DNA of 28,308 bases from an uncultured Eubacteriales bacterium (GCA_910585875.1 CAJUIK010000019.1:1-28308); one strand, 5' to 3'; shown: positions 7,231 through 14,355, counted from the stretch's first letter. Numbers and translations are program-made. The notes: generated from the letters alone by a model not told the origin.

Positions 7231-7947
7231 ATGAGTTTTCAAGAGATTATCCGCCAGGGATGTTCCACGTGGAACATTTCGCTGCCGGAAGGAGCTCTTC
7301 AGGGGCTGGAGCAATACAATCAGCTGCTGCTGGAGAAAAACAAGGTGATGAATTTGACCGCCATCACCCAGCCGGAAGAAATGGCGGTGCGCCATATGTT
7401 GGACTGTCTGTTTCTATTGAGCTGCGGAAAGTTTGAGGGCAAAAAAATCGTGGATATCGGCAGCGGCGGCGGTTTTCCCGGTCTGCCGCTGCAAATCGCT
7501 CGACCTTCGGCCCAGTTTCTGCTGTTGGACAGCCGGAAAAAGCGGGTTGATTTTTTAGCGGAAGTATGCCAAACTATGGCGCTGCCCGCTCAGACCTTGG
7601 CCGCTCGGGCCGAAGAGGCCGCCCGGCAAAAAGAGCTGAGAGAGCAATTTGATATGGCGGTTTCTCGGGCGGTGGCGCCGCTGAACATATTGTGCGAGCT
7701 GTGTTTGCCTTTTGTCCGGCCCGGTGGTTTGTTTTTGGCCATGAAAAGCGATAATCCAGCGGCGGAGCAGGAGATTGCCCAGGCCCAAAGCGCCGTCCGC
7801 CGCCTGGGAGGCCGGCTGGCGGAGCAAAAAAGATATGCGCTGCCCGGCGCAGAGACGGCTCATCAGGTTGTCGTCGTCAAAAAAGAGAAGCCTGCTCCCG
7901 CCGCCTATCCCCGCCGCTATGCCAAAATTGAAAGCGCTCCTCTGTAA
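7231..7947 (+). CDS. rsmG: 16S rRNA (guanine-527-N7) methyltransferase RsmG
   Basis: A 238-aa SAM-dependent enzyme that methylates G527 of 16S rRNA. The SAM-binding motif DIGSGGGFPG lies at residues 75-84, and the substrate-side motifs SRAVAPL and KS.NPAAE follow. The N-terminal helix pair ending NKVMNLTAI is typical of the family. ATG at 7231 directly follows the mnmG stop with an AAAGGGGGA ribosome binding site; an upstream TTG at 7204 would overlap mnmG. Codons 11-16 (CSTWNI) contain a perfect 16-bp parS palindrome, so this coding sequence also serves chromosome segregation. Confidence 0.96.
   Translation: MSFQEIIRQGCSTWNISLPEGALQGLEQYNQLLLEKNKVMNLTAITQPEEMAVRHMLDCLFLLSCGKFEGKKIVDIGSGGGFPGLPLQIARPSAQFLLLDSRKKRVDFLAEVCQTMALPAQTLAARAEEAARQKELREQFDMAVSRAVAPLNILCELCLPFVRPGGLFLAMKSDNPAAEQEIAQAQSAVRRLGGRLAEQKRYALPGAETAHQVVVVKKEKPAPAAYPRRYAKIESAPL
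7261..7276. promoter_or_regulatory. parS: parS centromere site inside rsmG
   Basis: TGTTCCACGTGGAACA is a perfect 16-bp palindrome differing from the usual bacterial parS (TGTTTCACGTGAAACA) only by a symmetric pair of changes at positions 5 and 12. ParB nucleates here and spreads. The parA-parB genes lie 2 kb downstream and oriC 6 kb upstream, the expected setting. Confidence 0.88.
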
Positions 7948-8016
7948 AAGAAGGGGAGAGCAGGGACAAAACCTTTGATAGCTGGCGAAAAAACGACCTT
8001 TTTTGCTCGGGCAAGC

Positions 8017-8032
8017 TGGTATACTATCCACA
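8017..8032 (+). promoter_or_regulatory. Extended -10 promoter of noc overlapped by a DnaA-box-like sequence
   Basis: TGGTATACT (8017-8025) is an extended -10 element without a clear -35. CTATCCACA (8024-8032) matches the DnaA box TTATCCACA at 8 of 9 positions and would cover the transcription start. DnaA control of noc is only a suggestion. Confidence 0.5.
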
Positions 8033-8071
8033 GAGGTCAGGACAAGCAGGATAAAAGGGGAGGGGAGAGCG

Positions 8072-8911
8072 GTGCGGGATATGCTGGAGATTCTTCCGCT
8101 GCGACGGGCTGGAAAAGAGCGCAGACAGCTAAAACTGCTGCGGCCCGAACAGATCCGCCCCAATCCCAATCAACCCCGGCGGCGTTTTGACAGCCAAGCC
8201 GTCGAAAGCCTGGCGGACAGCATCCGCCAATATGGCTTGATCAACCCTTTGACGGTGCGTCAAACAGGGGAGAGCTACGAGCTGATTGCTGGGGAACGGC
8301 GGCTGCGGGCCTGCCAGAGCCTGGGCTTGCAGCAGATTCCCTGCTACGTCTTGACTTCCACGGACCAGGACTCTTCGTTGATCGCTTTGGTGGAAAATTT
8401 GCAGCGCCAAGACCTGGATTTTTATGAAGAGGCCCAGGGCATCGCCCAACTGATTCAGAACCATGGCATGACGCAGCAACAGGCGGCTCAAAGTTTGGGC
8501 AAGACCCAATCTGCCGTGGCCAATAAGCTGCGGTTGCTCAAGCTGCCTCTGGAGGCTGTGGATTTATTGCGGCAGAATCAGATGACCGAGCGCCACGCTC
8601 GGGCTCTGCTGCGGCTGGAGACGCCAGAACAGCAGACGCAAGCCGCCCAGGCGGTTGTAAAACACGGATTTACCGTGGCTCAAACCGAACAGTATATCCA
8701 GCGGCTGTTGACTCAAAAGGATAAGCCTCCGCCGCCCAGGCCCCGTAAATTGCAGGATGTGCGCTTGTTTATGAATACCCTGAATCGGGCCATGGACACC
8801 ATGCGTCAAGCCGGGGTGGGGGCCGCCATGAACCACTGTTATGAAAACGGCGAAATGATTGTGACAATCCGTATTCCCGCCGCCCCTCCTAAGGGGCAAT
8901 CGGGCGGTTGA
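8072..8911 (+). CDS. noc: Nucleoid occlusion protein Noc (ParB family)
   Basis: A 279-aa ParB/Noc-family DNA-binding CTPase. ParB motifs are visible: GERRLRA (74-80), ENLQRQ (108-113) and a helix-turn-helix (about 133-160). The four positions that set DNA specificity in this family read Gln146, Lys152, Lys157 and Arg174. That is the Noc combination rather than ParB's Arg/Thr-type/Gly set. Noc binds scattered NBS sites and blocks FtsZ-ring assembly over the nucleoid. Location directly after rsmG matches Bacillus noc. GTG at 8072 was chosen because the ribosome binding site GGGGAGGGGAG is 4-5 nt upstream; ATG at 8081 is the alternative. The N-terminus (MLEILPLRR) is only weakly like the membrane-binding helix of Bacillus Noc. 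Confidence 0.85.
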   Translation: MRDMLEILPLRRAGKERRQLKLLRPEQIRPNPNQPRRRFDSQAVESLADSIRQYGLINPLTVRQTGESYELIAGERRLRACQSLGLQQIPCYVLTSTDQDSSLIALVENLQRQDLDFYEEAQGIAQLIQNHGMTQQQAAQSLGKTQSAVANKLRLLKLPLEAVDLLRQNQMTERHARALLRLETPEQQTQAAQAVVKHGFTVAQTEQYIQRLLTQKDKPPPPRPRKLQDVRLFMNTLNRAMDTMRQAGVGAAMNHCYENGEMIVTIRIPAAPPKGQSGG

Positions 8912-8952
8912 CGATAGATTCCCTCCTTAAACCTCATCTCTTTCTCTCGCTT

Positions 8953-8984
8953 TGTTCCACGTGAAACAGGTTTCACGTGGAACA
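8953..8984. promoter_or_regulatory. parS: Tandem parS sites arranged as a long inverted repeat
   Basis: Two parS-like 16-mers lie back to back. TGTTCCACGTGAAACA (8953-8968) matches the standard site at 15 of 16 positions. GGTTTCACGTGGAACA (8969-8984) matches at 14 of 16. Together they form a perfect 15-bp inverted repeat around a central AG. They sit in the gap between noc and the parA promoter. Confidence 0.88.
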
Positions 8985-8990
8985 TTTTTT
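8953..8990 (+). terminator. Terminator of noc built from the parS inverted repeat
   Basis: The same 32-bp inverted repeat would form an RNA hairpin of up to 15 bp. It is followed immediately by TTTTTT (8985-8990), 41 nt after the noc stop. This is the layout of a rho-independent terminator, though the stem is less G+C-rich than usual and the minimal loop would need some unpairing. Confidence 0.6.
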
Positions 8991-9041
8991 ATGCGCGCCA
9001 AAAAATACCCCCTATTTTCTCGCCAAATTCTCGATTTTGTT

Positions 9042-9069
9042 TTGCAAAAATTCAGAGGCGTGGTATAAT
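9042..9069 (+). promoter_or_regulatory. Promoter of parA-parB
   Basis: TTGCAA (9042-9047), a 16-bp spacer and TATAAT (9064-9069) with an upstream TG (extended -10). The transcript would have a leader of about 165 nt before parA. I see no recognised riboswitch in it, only a small GGCGC/GCGCC hairpin. Confidence 0.7.
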
Positions 9070-9241
9070 AAAGCCAGAATGAAACGACAGCGGCGCACAG
9101 CGCCAAAAATCCAATCGAGGAAAGGGGGCCCCTGGAAAATCAGGAAGGTTGCGGCAGGCGATGCGGACCAGTATTCGGCAAATCCCCGCTGGACCGGCGA
9201 GAGGCTCCGTAGAATCTGAGATTTTTTAGGGACGGCGCATC

Positions 9242-9997
9242 ATGGGCAAAATAGTAGCGGTTGCAAACCAAAAGGGAGGGGTGGGCAAAACCACCACCAC
9301 GGTCAATCTGGCGGCCTGCGTGGGCTCTTTGGGCAAAAAAGTGTTGGTCTGTGACTTTGATCCCCAGGCCAACGCCACGTCTGGGCTGGGGCTTTCGGGC
9401 CGGGCTCGAAAATCGGTATACGACGTGATTACCGGCGACATGGATCCGGTAGGCGCCGTGCTGCATACCAAATGGTGCGACGTGCTGCCTGCCGACATCA
9501 ATTTGGCGGCGGCAGAGGTGGAGCTGGCTTCGGTTGAAGGCAGGGAACAACGGCTGAAGACAGTCCTTCATGCTTTGGCCCCCCAATATGACTTTATTTT
9601 TATCGACTGTCCGCCGTCGCTGGGGGTGCTGACTCTCAACGCCTTGGTGGCCTGCGACACCGTAATGGTGCCTATGCAATGCGAATATTACGCCTTAGAG
9701 GGGCTAAGCCAGCTGGTCAATTCCATCCGCACAGTCAAACGGTCCCTCAACCTACAGATCGATATCGAAGGCATTGTGCTCACCATGTACGATGGAAGGA
9801 CCAACTTGACGATTCAAGTGGCGGAGGAGATCAAACGCTTTTTTGAGGACAAGGTGTATAAGACCGTGGCGCCGCGCAATATCCGGCTTTCTGAAGCGCC
9901 CAGCCACGGCCTGCCAATCATCGAATATGAGCGGACTTCCAAGGGCGCGGAAGCCTATCAATCCATCGCGGAGGAATTTCTCCGCCGCAACCAGTAA
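9242..9997 (+). CDS. parA: Chromosome partitioning ATPase ParA (Soj)
   Basis: A 251-aa ATPase of the ParA/MinD group that binds DNA non-specifically when ATP-loaded and drives origin segregation with ParB; in Bacillus, Soj also regulates DnaA. The deviant Walker A KGGVGKTTTT is at residues 11-20, with the signature lysine at 11. CDFDPQAN (about 37-44), IDCPPSLG (Walker B region) and the C-terminal APRNIRLSEAPSHG are all family features. Length equals the usual 250-260 aa. parB follows after 17 nt. Confidence 0.96.
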   Translation: MGKIVAVANQKGGVGKTTTTVNLAACVGSLGKKVLVCDFDPQANATSGLGLSGRARKSVYDVITGDMDPVGAVLHTKWCDVLPADINLAAAEVELASVEGREQRLKTVLHALAPQYDFIFIDCPPSLGVLTLNALVACDTVMVPMQCEYYALEGLSQLVNSIRTVKRSLNLQIDIEGIVLTMYDGRTNLTIQVAEEIKRFFEDKVYKTVAPRNIRLSEAPSHGLPIIEYERTSKGAEAYQSIAEEFLRRNQ

Positions 9998-10014
9998 GAA
10001 AGGGGAGAGACGCC

Positions 10015-10878
10015 ATGGCGGCATCACACAAGGGCCTGGGCAAAGGCCTGGGTTCGTTGTTCGGCGACGAAGTACAGCAGGAAAATACCGTTTCCCGCCT
10101 GAATGTGCGGGAGATTGAGCCCAATCCCGCCCAGCCTCGGCGGGATTTTGACCAGGTTTCTCTGGCTGAGCTGGCGGAGAGTATCCGCCAAAACGGAGTA
10201 ATCAGCCCCATCGCCGTGCGCAGAGCGGAAAACGGATATCAGATTGTGGCCGGCGAACGGCGTTGGCGGGCCTGCCGCCTGGCCGGCGTGGATCAGATTC
10301 CCGCTTTGATTGTAGAGGCCGACGATCGTTTGGCCTTTGAAATGGCCATGATCGAAAACCTGCAAAGGGAAGACCTGAACCCCATGGAAGAGGCTGAGGG
10401 CTATAAAGAGCTGATGGAGCGCTTTGGCATCACTCAAGAGGAAATCGCCGAGCGAGTGGGCAAAAGCCGCCCCGCCGTGGCCAACGCCCTGCGGCTGCTG
10501 ACTCTGCCTGAGGAGCTGATCTCCCTGGTAAGAAACAGCCGGCTTTCCCAGGGCCACGCTCGGACGCTGCTGAGCCTTAGCGACCGGCAAACCATGCTCA
10601 GCGCCGCCCAAACGGTGATGGATCAGGGGCTTTCTGTGCGCCAAACGGAAAAGCTGGTGAAAAAATTGGAAGAATTGGCCAAAGGCGCGAAAAAACCTGC
10701 CGCGGCCAATGTCAACCAGATTTATATTGAAGAGCTGGAAACTCGTCTGGCCCAGGCCACAGGCCGCAAAATCAGCATCAGCCAAGGCAAGGAAAAGGGT
10801 AAAATCAGCATAGAATACTATGGGAACGACGATTTGGAAACGCTGACAGAGGCCATTTTGGCGATGAAAAAGCAGTGA
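10015..10878 (+). CDS. parB: Chromosome partitioning protein ParB (Spo0J)
   Basis: A 287-aa CTP-dependent DNA clamp that loads at parS and spreads along origin DNA. The N-terminal ParA-activating segment (MAASHKGLGKGLGSLFG) is classic. The CTP-binding motifs GERRWRA (80-86) and ENLQRED (114-120) and a helix-turn-helix (about 138-165) are present. The four specificity positions read Arg152, Ala158, Thr163 and Gly180; Arg and Gly are the parS-type choices, in contrast to the Noc paralogue upstream. The C-terminal dimerisation domain follows a basic linker (KLEELAKGAKKPA). A good ribosome binding site, AAAGGGGAGAG, precedes the ATG. Confidence 0.96.
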   Translation: MAASHKGLGKGLGSLFGDEVQQENTVSRLNVREIEPNPAQPRRDFDQVSLAELAESIRQNGVISPIAVRRAENGYQIVAGERRWRACRLAGVDQIPALIVEADDRLAFEMAMIENLQREDLNPMEEAEGYKELMERFGITQEEIAERVGKSRPAVANALRLLTLPEELISLVRNSRLSQGHARTLLSLSDRQTMLSAAQTVMDQGLSVRQTEKLVKKLEELAKGAKKPAAANVNQIYIEELETRLAQATGRKISISQGKEKGKISIEYYGNDDLETLTEAILAMKKQ

Positions 10879-10937
10879 GCGGCTGTAAAAATAAAAATTT
10901 TCCGTTTTATGGAATTCTGTGGAATTAGGAGGGCGTT

Positions 10938-12590
10938 TTGAAGATTAACGCAAAAAGATTGCGCCAGGAGGGCCTGGCGCTTCTCTGTACGTTGATTGTG
11001 GGGTTTGTGGGCTTTTATATTTTTCTGCCGCCCATCTCCTTGCAATCCCAGCAGTTTTATCTGTTTGCCGGCGCTTTGTGCGCCGTTTGGACTGTGCTGC
11101 GCCTGCCGGCGGCAGCGTCGGAAAGGCAGGGGAAGGGGGCCAGAGCTTCGCTGACCTTATATGCGCTGTTTCCCATGCTGATCGCCGCCGTTCTGGGCTG
11201 CCTGTTCTTGTTGTTCAGCTTGGCTTCCCTGACTGTTTTCAACGCCTCCCGTTACAGCACGCTGCTTCAGGTGGAACAGGGGGATTTTGCTCAGGATATT
11301 CCTCAAATCACTTATGAACAGATCCCCATGCTGGATACCCAGAGCGCCCAGCGCCTGGGGGACCGGAAGATGGGGGAGCTGGCGGCGGCCAACAACGAAG
11401 AGCAAAAGTCTTTGGTTTCGCAGTTCGAGGTTTCCGGGGATTATATCCAGATCAATTATAAAAACCGGCCCACCCGGGTAACGCAGCTGGAATACGCCGG
11501 CTTTTTCAAGTGGCTGACCAACCGCAAAGAGGGGCTGCCCGGTTACATCATGATCGATATGGTGACGCAGCAGACCCAGCTGGTGCGGCTGGAGCAGGGC
11601 ATGAAATATTCGCCTTCGGAGTATTTTGGGCGCAATATTTATCGGTATATGCGGTTTCGCTATCCCACAATGCTGCTGGGCCAGCCCAGCCTGGAGGTGG
11701 ACGACGAGGGAATTCCCTATTTTGTGGCCCCTTGCCTGCGCAAGCGCATCGGGATGCTGGGCGGCGCCGACGTCAAGGGCGCGGTCTTCGTCAACGCAGT
11801 CACCGGAGAGCACCGCTATTACGAATTGGAGGAAGCGCCGTCTTGGGCGGACCATATCTGCCCAGCGGATCTGCTGATACAGCAATACAATTATTACGGC
11901 GCATATAACGACGGTTTTTTCAACGCTTATATCGGCCAGCGGGGCGTCACCCGCACCACGGCGGATTACAATTATATCGCTATGAACGACGATGTGTATG
12001 TTTACACCGGCGTCACCTCGGTGAACAGCGACCAATCCAATATCGGCTTTTTGCTGGTGAACCAGCGGACCAAAGAGGCCAAATTTTACCCGGTTTCCGG
12101 CGCCACAGAGCAATCGGCCCAGGCTTCGGCCCAAGGGGCGGTGGAGGATTTGGGCTATCGGGCCACGTTCCCGATTTTATTGAATATCAACAACCAGCCT
12201 ACCTATTTTATGTCGCTGAAGGACAGTTCCGGCCTGGTGAAGATGTACGCCATGGTCAACGTGGCCAATTACCAGCGGGTGGCCGTGGGCGGCACGGTGG
12301 CGGAGTGCGAGAAAAAATACACCAAGACCATGCAGGCGGACAGCGGATATGTGCCCCAGCAGACCGAGGAGGCCACAGGCTCTGTGGAAGAAATACGCCA
12401 AGCCACAGTCAACGGCTATACCTGGTATTATTTCAAAATCATCGGCTACCCCCAGTATTTTGCCATGTCCATCGAGCAGGACACTTCGCTGCCTTTGATT
12501 GATGTCAGAGACAGTATTTCCGTGGTCTATGACAGCGAAATTGTGGACGGCGTGGCCAAGGCCCTGGATGTCAAACGCAACGCCCCATAA
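10938..12590 (+). CDS. Membrane protein of unknown function with large extracytoplasmic domain
   Basis: A 550-aa protein I do not recognise to family level. Three hydrophobic segments lie near residues 12-31, 39-57 and 75-100, the first preceded by a basic N-terminus (KINAKRLRQ). This predicts a cytoplasmic N-terminus and a roughly 450-residue domain outside the membrane. That domain is rich in aromatic and beta-type stretches with no catalytic motif I can name; the most distinctive segment is YPVSGATEQSAQASAQGAVE. The start is TTG at 10938, chosen because a strong AGGAGGG (10927-10933) lies 4 nt upstream and no ATG fits. It begins 59 nt after parB with no terminator between, so it may be co-transcribed. 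An envelope role is possible but not shown. Confidence 0.8.
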   Translation: MKINAKRLRQEGLALLCTLIVGFVGFYIFLPPISLQSQQFYLFAGALCAVWTVLRLPAAASERQGKGARASLTLYALFPMLIAAVLGCLFLLFSLASLTVFNASRYSTLLQVEQGDFAQDIPQITYEQIPMLDTQSAQRLGDRKMGELAAANNEEQKSLVSQFEVSGDYIQINYKNRPTRVTQLEYAGFFKWLTNRKEGLPGYIMIDMVTQQTQLVRLEQGMKYSPSEYFGRNIYRYMRFRYPTMLLGQPSLEVDDEGIPYFVAPCLRKRIGMLGGADVKGAVFVNAVTGEHRYYELEEAPSWADHICPADLLIQQYNYYGAYNDGFFNAYIGQRGVTRTTADYNYIAMNDDVYVYTGVTSVNSDQSNIGFLLVNQRTKEAKFYPVSGATEQSAQASAQGAVEDLGYRATFPILLNINNQPTYFMSLKDSSGLVKMYAMVNVANYQRVAVGGTVAECEKKYTKTMQADSGYVPQQTEEATGSVEEIRQATVNGYTWYYFKIIGYPQYFAMSIEQDTSLPLIDVRDSISVVYDSEIVDGVAKALDVKRNAP

Positions 12591-12636
12591 CCCCGAAAAC
12601 AACAGTCTCGGCCCGCCTTTGTCGAGGCGCGGGAAC

Positions 12637-12677
12637 GTCCGCAGCCGGGGCCTTTGCAAAAGGCCCCGGCTGCGGAC
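12637..12677 (+). repeat. Long perfect hairpin (19-bp stem), likely terminator of the upstream unit
   Basis: GTCCGCAGCCGGGGCCTTT (12637-12655) pairs perfectly with 12659-12677 around a 3-nt loop. There is no T-tract after it, so it is not a textbook terminator. The CCGCAGCCGG core recurs in hairpins at 22399 and, in weaker form, at 13492 and 28230. Confidence 0.75.
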
Positions 12678-12774
12678 AATCAAGCGCGAATGACGCCTGC
12701 CGGCTTTTCTCCGTATATGGAAATAGAAGGGAAAAGGGTTTTCAGGATTGTTTTTGGAAGATGGAAAATTCAAA

Positions 12775-12803
12775 TTGACAAAAGGTTTTCCAGCGCATAT
12801 AAT
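12775..12803 (+). promoter_or_regulatory. Consensus promoter of tRNA-Ser
   Basis: TTGACA (12775-12780), exactly 17 bp, then TATAAT (12798-12803): a full consensus sigma-A promoter. Transcription would start about 15 nt before the mature tRNA 5' end. Confidence 0.92.
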
Positions 12804-12825
12804 AGTTGTGTATGTAAAGCAAAGT

Positions 12826-12914
12826 GGAGAGATGTCCGAGTGGTTTAAGGAGCTGGTCTTGAAAACCAGTGATCCCGCAAGGGACCAAGGGTTCGAATCC
12901 CTTTCTCTCCGCCA
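12826..12914 (+). tRNA. tRNA-Ser (anticodon UGA)
   Basis: The acceptor arms GGAGAGA (12826-12832) and TCTCTCC (12904-12910) pair perfectly. They are followed by G and an encoded CCA (12912-12914). The anticodon stem CTGGT/ACCAG encloses CTTGAAA, giving anticodon TGA, which reads UCA and related serine codons. The long variable arm (TGATCCCGCAAGGGACC region) and the GGTTCGAATCC T-arm are typical of class II serine tRNAs. It has its own promoter and is a single tRNA unit. Confidence 0.97.
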
Positions 12915-13010
12915 TTTTTCGCGAAGTCAAAAGAAGTTCGCGGCGCCTCTGTCTGCCGGAGGGGTTTTCGGCCAATCGGCCGCCGGGAACTGCGGCAGAG
13001 CGCTTGTTGG

Positions 13011-13040
13011 AAAAGACGCCCCGTCAAGGCGTCTTTTTTC
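13011..13040 (+). terminator. Terminator downstream of tRNA-Ser
   Basis: AAAAGACGCC (13011-13020) pairs with GGCGTCTTTT (13028-13037) around a 7-nt loop, with the T run continuing to 13039. About 95 nt of untranslated, G+C-rich sequence lie between the tRNA and this hairpin, with no gene I can identify. Confidence 0.88.
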
Positions 13041-13089
13041 TTTTTCAAGCATAGCGCATATCTGAAATTTTTGGAAGGAGCCGGAGGGC

Positions 13090-13431
13090 ATGGCGGAGCT
13101 GCGGCAGCTGTTGGCTAAGATGGAGGAAGAAATCGCAAAAGCCCAAGAACGATATCAGGCGGATCAGGAGGATTCCTATCTTTCCCATGTCCGAGCCGCA
13201 GAAATCGAGGCTCTTCAGGCCCTACGCCAGCGTCTGCGGCGGGGTGAGAGCATGGAGGAGCTGTCGGCGTGGATCCGGCAAGAACTGTCCCGGCTGGAGG
13301 AAAACATGGAACAAGAGCTGAACCGGCCTTCCTTTGATTGGTACGACGAACACTATCAGTACAAGCGCCTGGAAGGCCGGCGGGACGCCTACAAAATCGC
13401 CGTCGGGATCATCGAGGAAGCTCTGTCATGA
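13090..13431 (+). CDS. Small coiled-coil protein of unknown function
   Basis: A 113-aa soluble, highly charged and mostly helical protein. Heptad-like stretches at residues 1-30 and 60-75 suggest a coiled coil. The end contains FDWYDEHYQYKRLEGRRDAYKIA, an aromatic and basic segment that may be the conserved part. No membrane segment, cysteine or enzyme motif is visible. The ribosome binding site GGAAGGAG lies 9 nt before the ATG, and codon use resembles its neighbours. I do not recognise the family. Confidence 0.75.
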   Translation: MAELRQLLAKMEEEIAKAQERYQADQEDSYLSHVRAAEIEALQALRQRLRRGESMEELSAWIRQELSRLEENMEQELNRPSFDWYDEHYQYKRLEGRRDAYKIAVGIIEEALS

Positions 13432-13491
13432 GCCCTCCGACAAGGGCTCCGACAGGCGGGAATTTGGCTTTAGGGGAATAGCAATTTGCCG

Positions 13492-13537
13492 CGCCCGCGG
13501 CCAGAGCCTTTGGAGGGCTTTGGCTGCGGGCGTTTTT
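13492..13537 (+). terminator. Rho-independent terminator after the coiled-coil gene
   Basis: A 17-bp stem (13492-13508 with 13516-13532, including two G-U pairs) with a 7-nt loop, followed by TTTTT (13533-13537). It separates the plus-strand gene from the convergent minus-strand gene at 13558. A smaller hairpin, GAGCCCT/AGGGCTC, lies at 13430-13449. Confidence 0.88.
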
Positions 13538-13557
13538 GCAGCGTCGGCAAGGGTTTG

Positions 13558-14022
13558 CTAAGAGGAGCCTTGATCGTCGGCGTCCGCCGGTTTACCTGTC
13601 AAGAGGCAGTCGGAGAGTTCGATTTGAGCGGGATAGGAGGGGGAGGAAGGCCGGTAGCCCCGACACAAGCCGGACAGCGCCGCCCAATCCCCCGGGCGGA
13701 GCCGGGCCAGCTCCTCCTGCTGGCCGGTATAAAAATAGCAGCGGGCCGCCGGGGCGGTTTCCAGCAGGATATAAGGCCGGCCTAAGTCGTCCTTTTCAAC
13801 AGCCGAGATCCGCCCTTCCAATTCCAGCAACTGATTTTGATAAAGCCGGTCGCCGTTTACCGGGTTTTCCCGGTAGATTTCGGCCAAGGTTTCCGCCTCT
13901 AGCCGCAAAGGTTCCGGCACGAAAGCCAGCGCCAGCTGTCGGCCCAGCAGCCGCCCTGCGGCCAGAGCCAGCGCCGCCGCCAAAAAAATCAGCAGCCTGC
14001 GGCCCCTGCTGTTTCCCATCAT
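13558..14022 (-). CDS. Membrane-anchored protein with OB-fold (tRNA_anti-like) domain
   Basis: A 154-aa protein with an N-terminal hydrophobic anchor (LLIFLAAALALAAG) after a basic start (NSRGRR), so the rest lies outside the membrane. The C-terminal two thirds resemble the tRNA_anti-like OB-fold family: NPVNGDRLYQNQLLELEGRI, then a beta strand ending YILLETA, then RPGDWAALSGLCRG and IELSDCLL. Family members are usually small envelope proteins of unknown ligand. I chose the ATG at 14022, which has AAAGGGG about 7 nt upstream. The longer frame would run through the TGGCGCCA repeat at 14057-14075. Confidence 0.75.
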   Translation of the reverse strand: MMGNSRGRRLLIFLAAALALAAGRLLGRQLALAFVPEPLRLEAETLAEIYRENPVNGDRLYQNQLLELEGRISAVEKDDLGRPYILLETAPAARCYFYTGQQEELARLRPGDWAALSGLCRGYRPSSPSYPAQIELSDCLLTGKPADADDQGSS

Positions 14023-14056
14023 AAGCCTGCCCCTTTCCCCAATTTGTAAAATAAAG

Positions 14057-14075
14057 TGGCGCCAGAATGGCGCCA
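14057..14075. promoter_or_regulatory. Tandem TGGCGCCA palindromes, candidate operator
   Basis: The palindrome TGGCGCCA occurs twice, at 14057-14064 and 14068-14075, exactly 11 bp apart. The pair lies between two divergent genes and about 30 bp upstream of the -10 (TATAAT, 14106-14111) of the ribbon-helix-helix gene. Ribbon-helix-helix repressors commonly bind such short repeats one helical turn apart. A simple hairpin (8-bp stem, 3-nt loop) is the alternative reading. Confidence 0.5.
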
Positions 14076-14142
14076 TTAAGCCGCCTTCATGATATCACTT
14101 TCCCCTATAATGAGTCAAGCCATTTTTGGGGAGGATAGACTC

Positions 14143-14355
14143 ATGAACAAAAGAGAAGAAACCAAATTCACCGTTCGCATCCACAAACAGGCGGCTGCAA
14201 AACTGGCGTATATCGCCTCGTACTACGGAAGGAGTCAGAACAGGCAGATCAACTGGCTGGTCAAGCAGTGTATTGCAGAGTTTGAAAAGGAGCATGGCAA
14301 AATCCAGCTGGAAGGAACGTCAAACTCGGAAGAGCCGGAAGGGGACGGGGGATAG
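14143..14355 (+). CDS. Arc-type ribbon-helix-helix DNA-binding protein
   Basis: A 70-aa protein whose residues 5-50 match the Arc/CopG-like ribbon-helix-helix pattern. There is a short beta strand KFTVRI, then helix one (KQAAAKLAYIASYYG), the turn RSQNRQ, and helix two (INWLVKQCIAEFEKEHG). Such proteins dimerise and insert the strand into the DNA major groove. The C-terminus is acidic and disordered. ATG at 14143 has the ribosome binding site GGGGAGGA; a longer in-frame start at 14089 would precede the TATAAT at 14106-14111. No toxin gene lies next to it, so it is more likely a stand-alone regulator than an antitoxin. Confidence 0.85.
   Translation: MNKREETKFTVRIHKQAAAKLAYIASYYGRSQNRQINWLVKQCIAEFEKEHGKIQLEGTSNSEEPEGDGG

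Noticed and set aside
8977..9219. Open frame in the parA leader that could encode 46-80 aa
   Set aside because: It spans the promoter, has no convincing ribosome binding site and is Arg/Lys-rich without a family pattern; treated as untranslated leader.
13558..14076. Longer start for the OB-fold protein at 14076
   Set aside because: It would read through the TGGCGCCA repeat and lacks a ribosome binding site, while 14022 has one.
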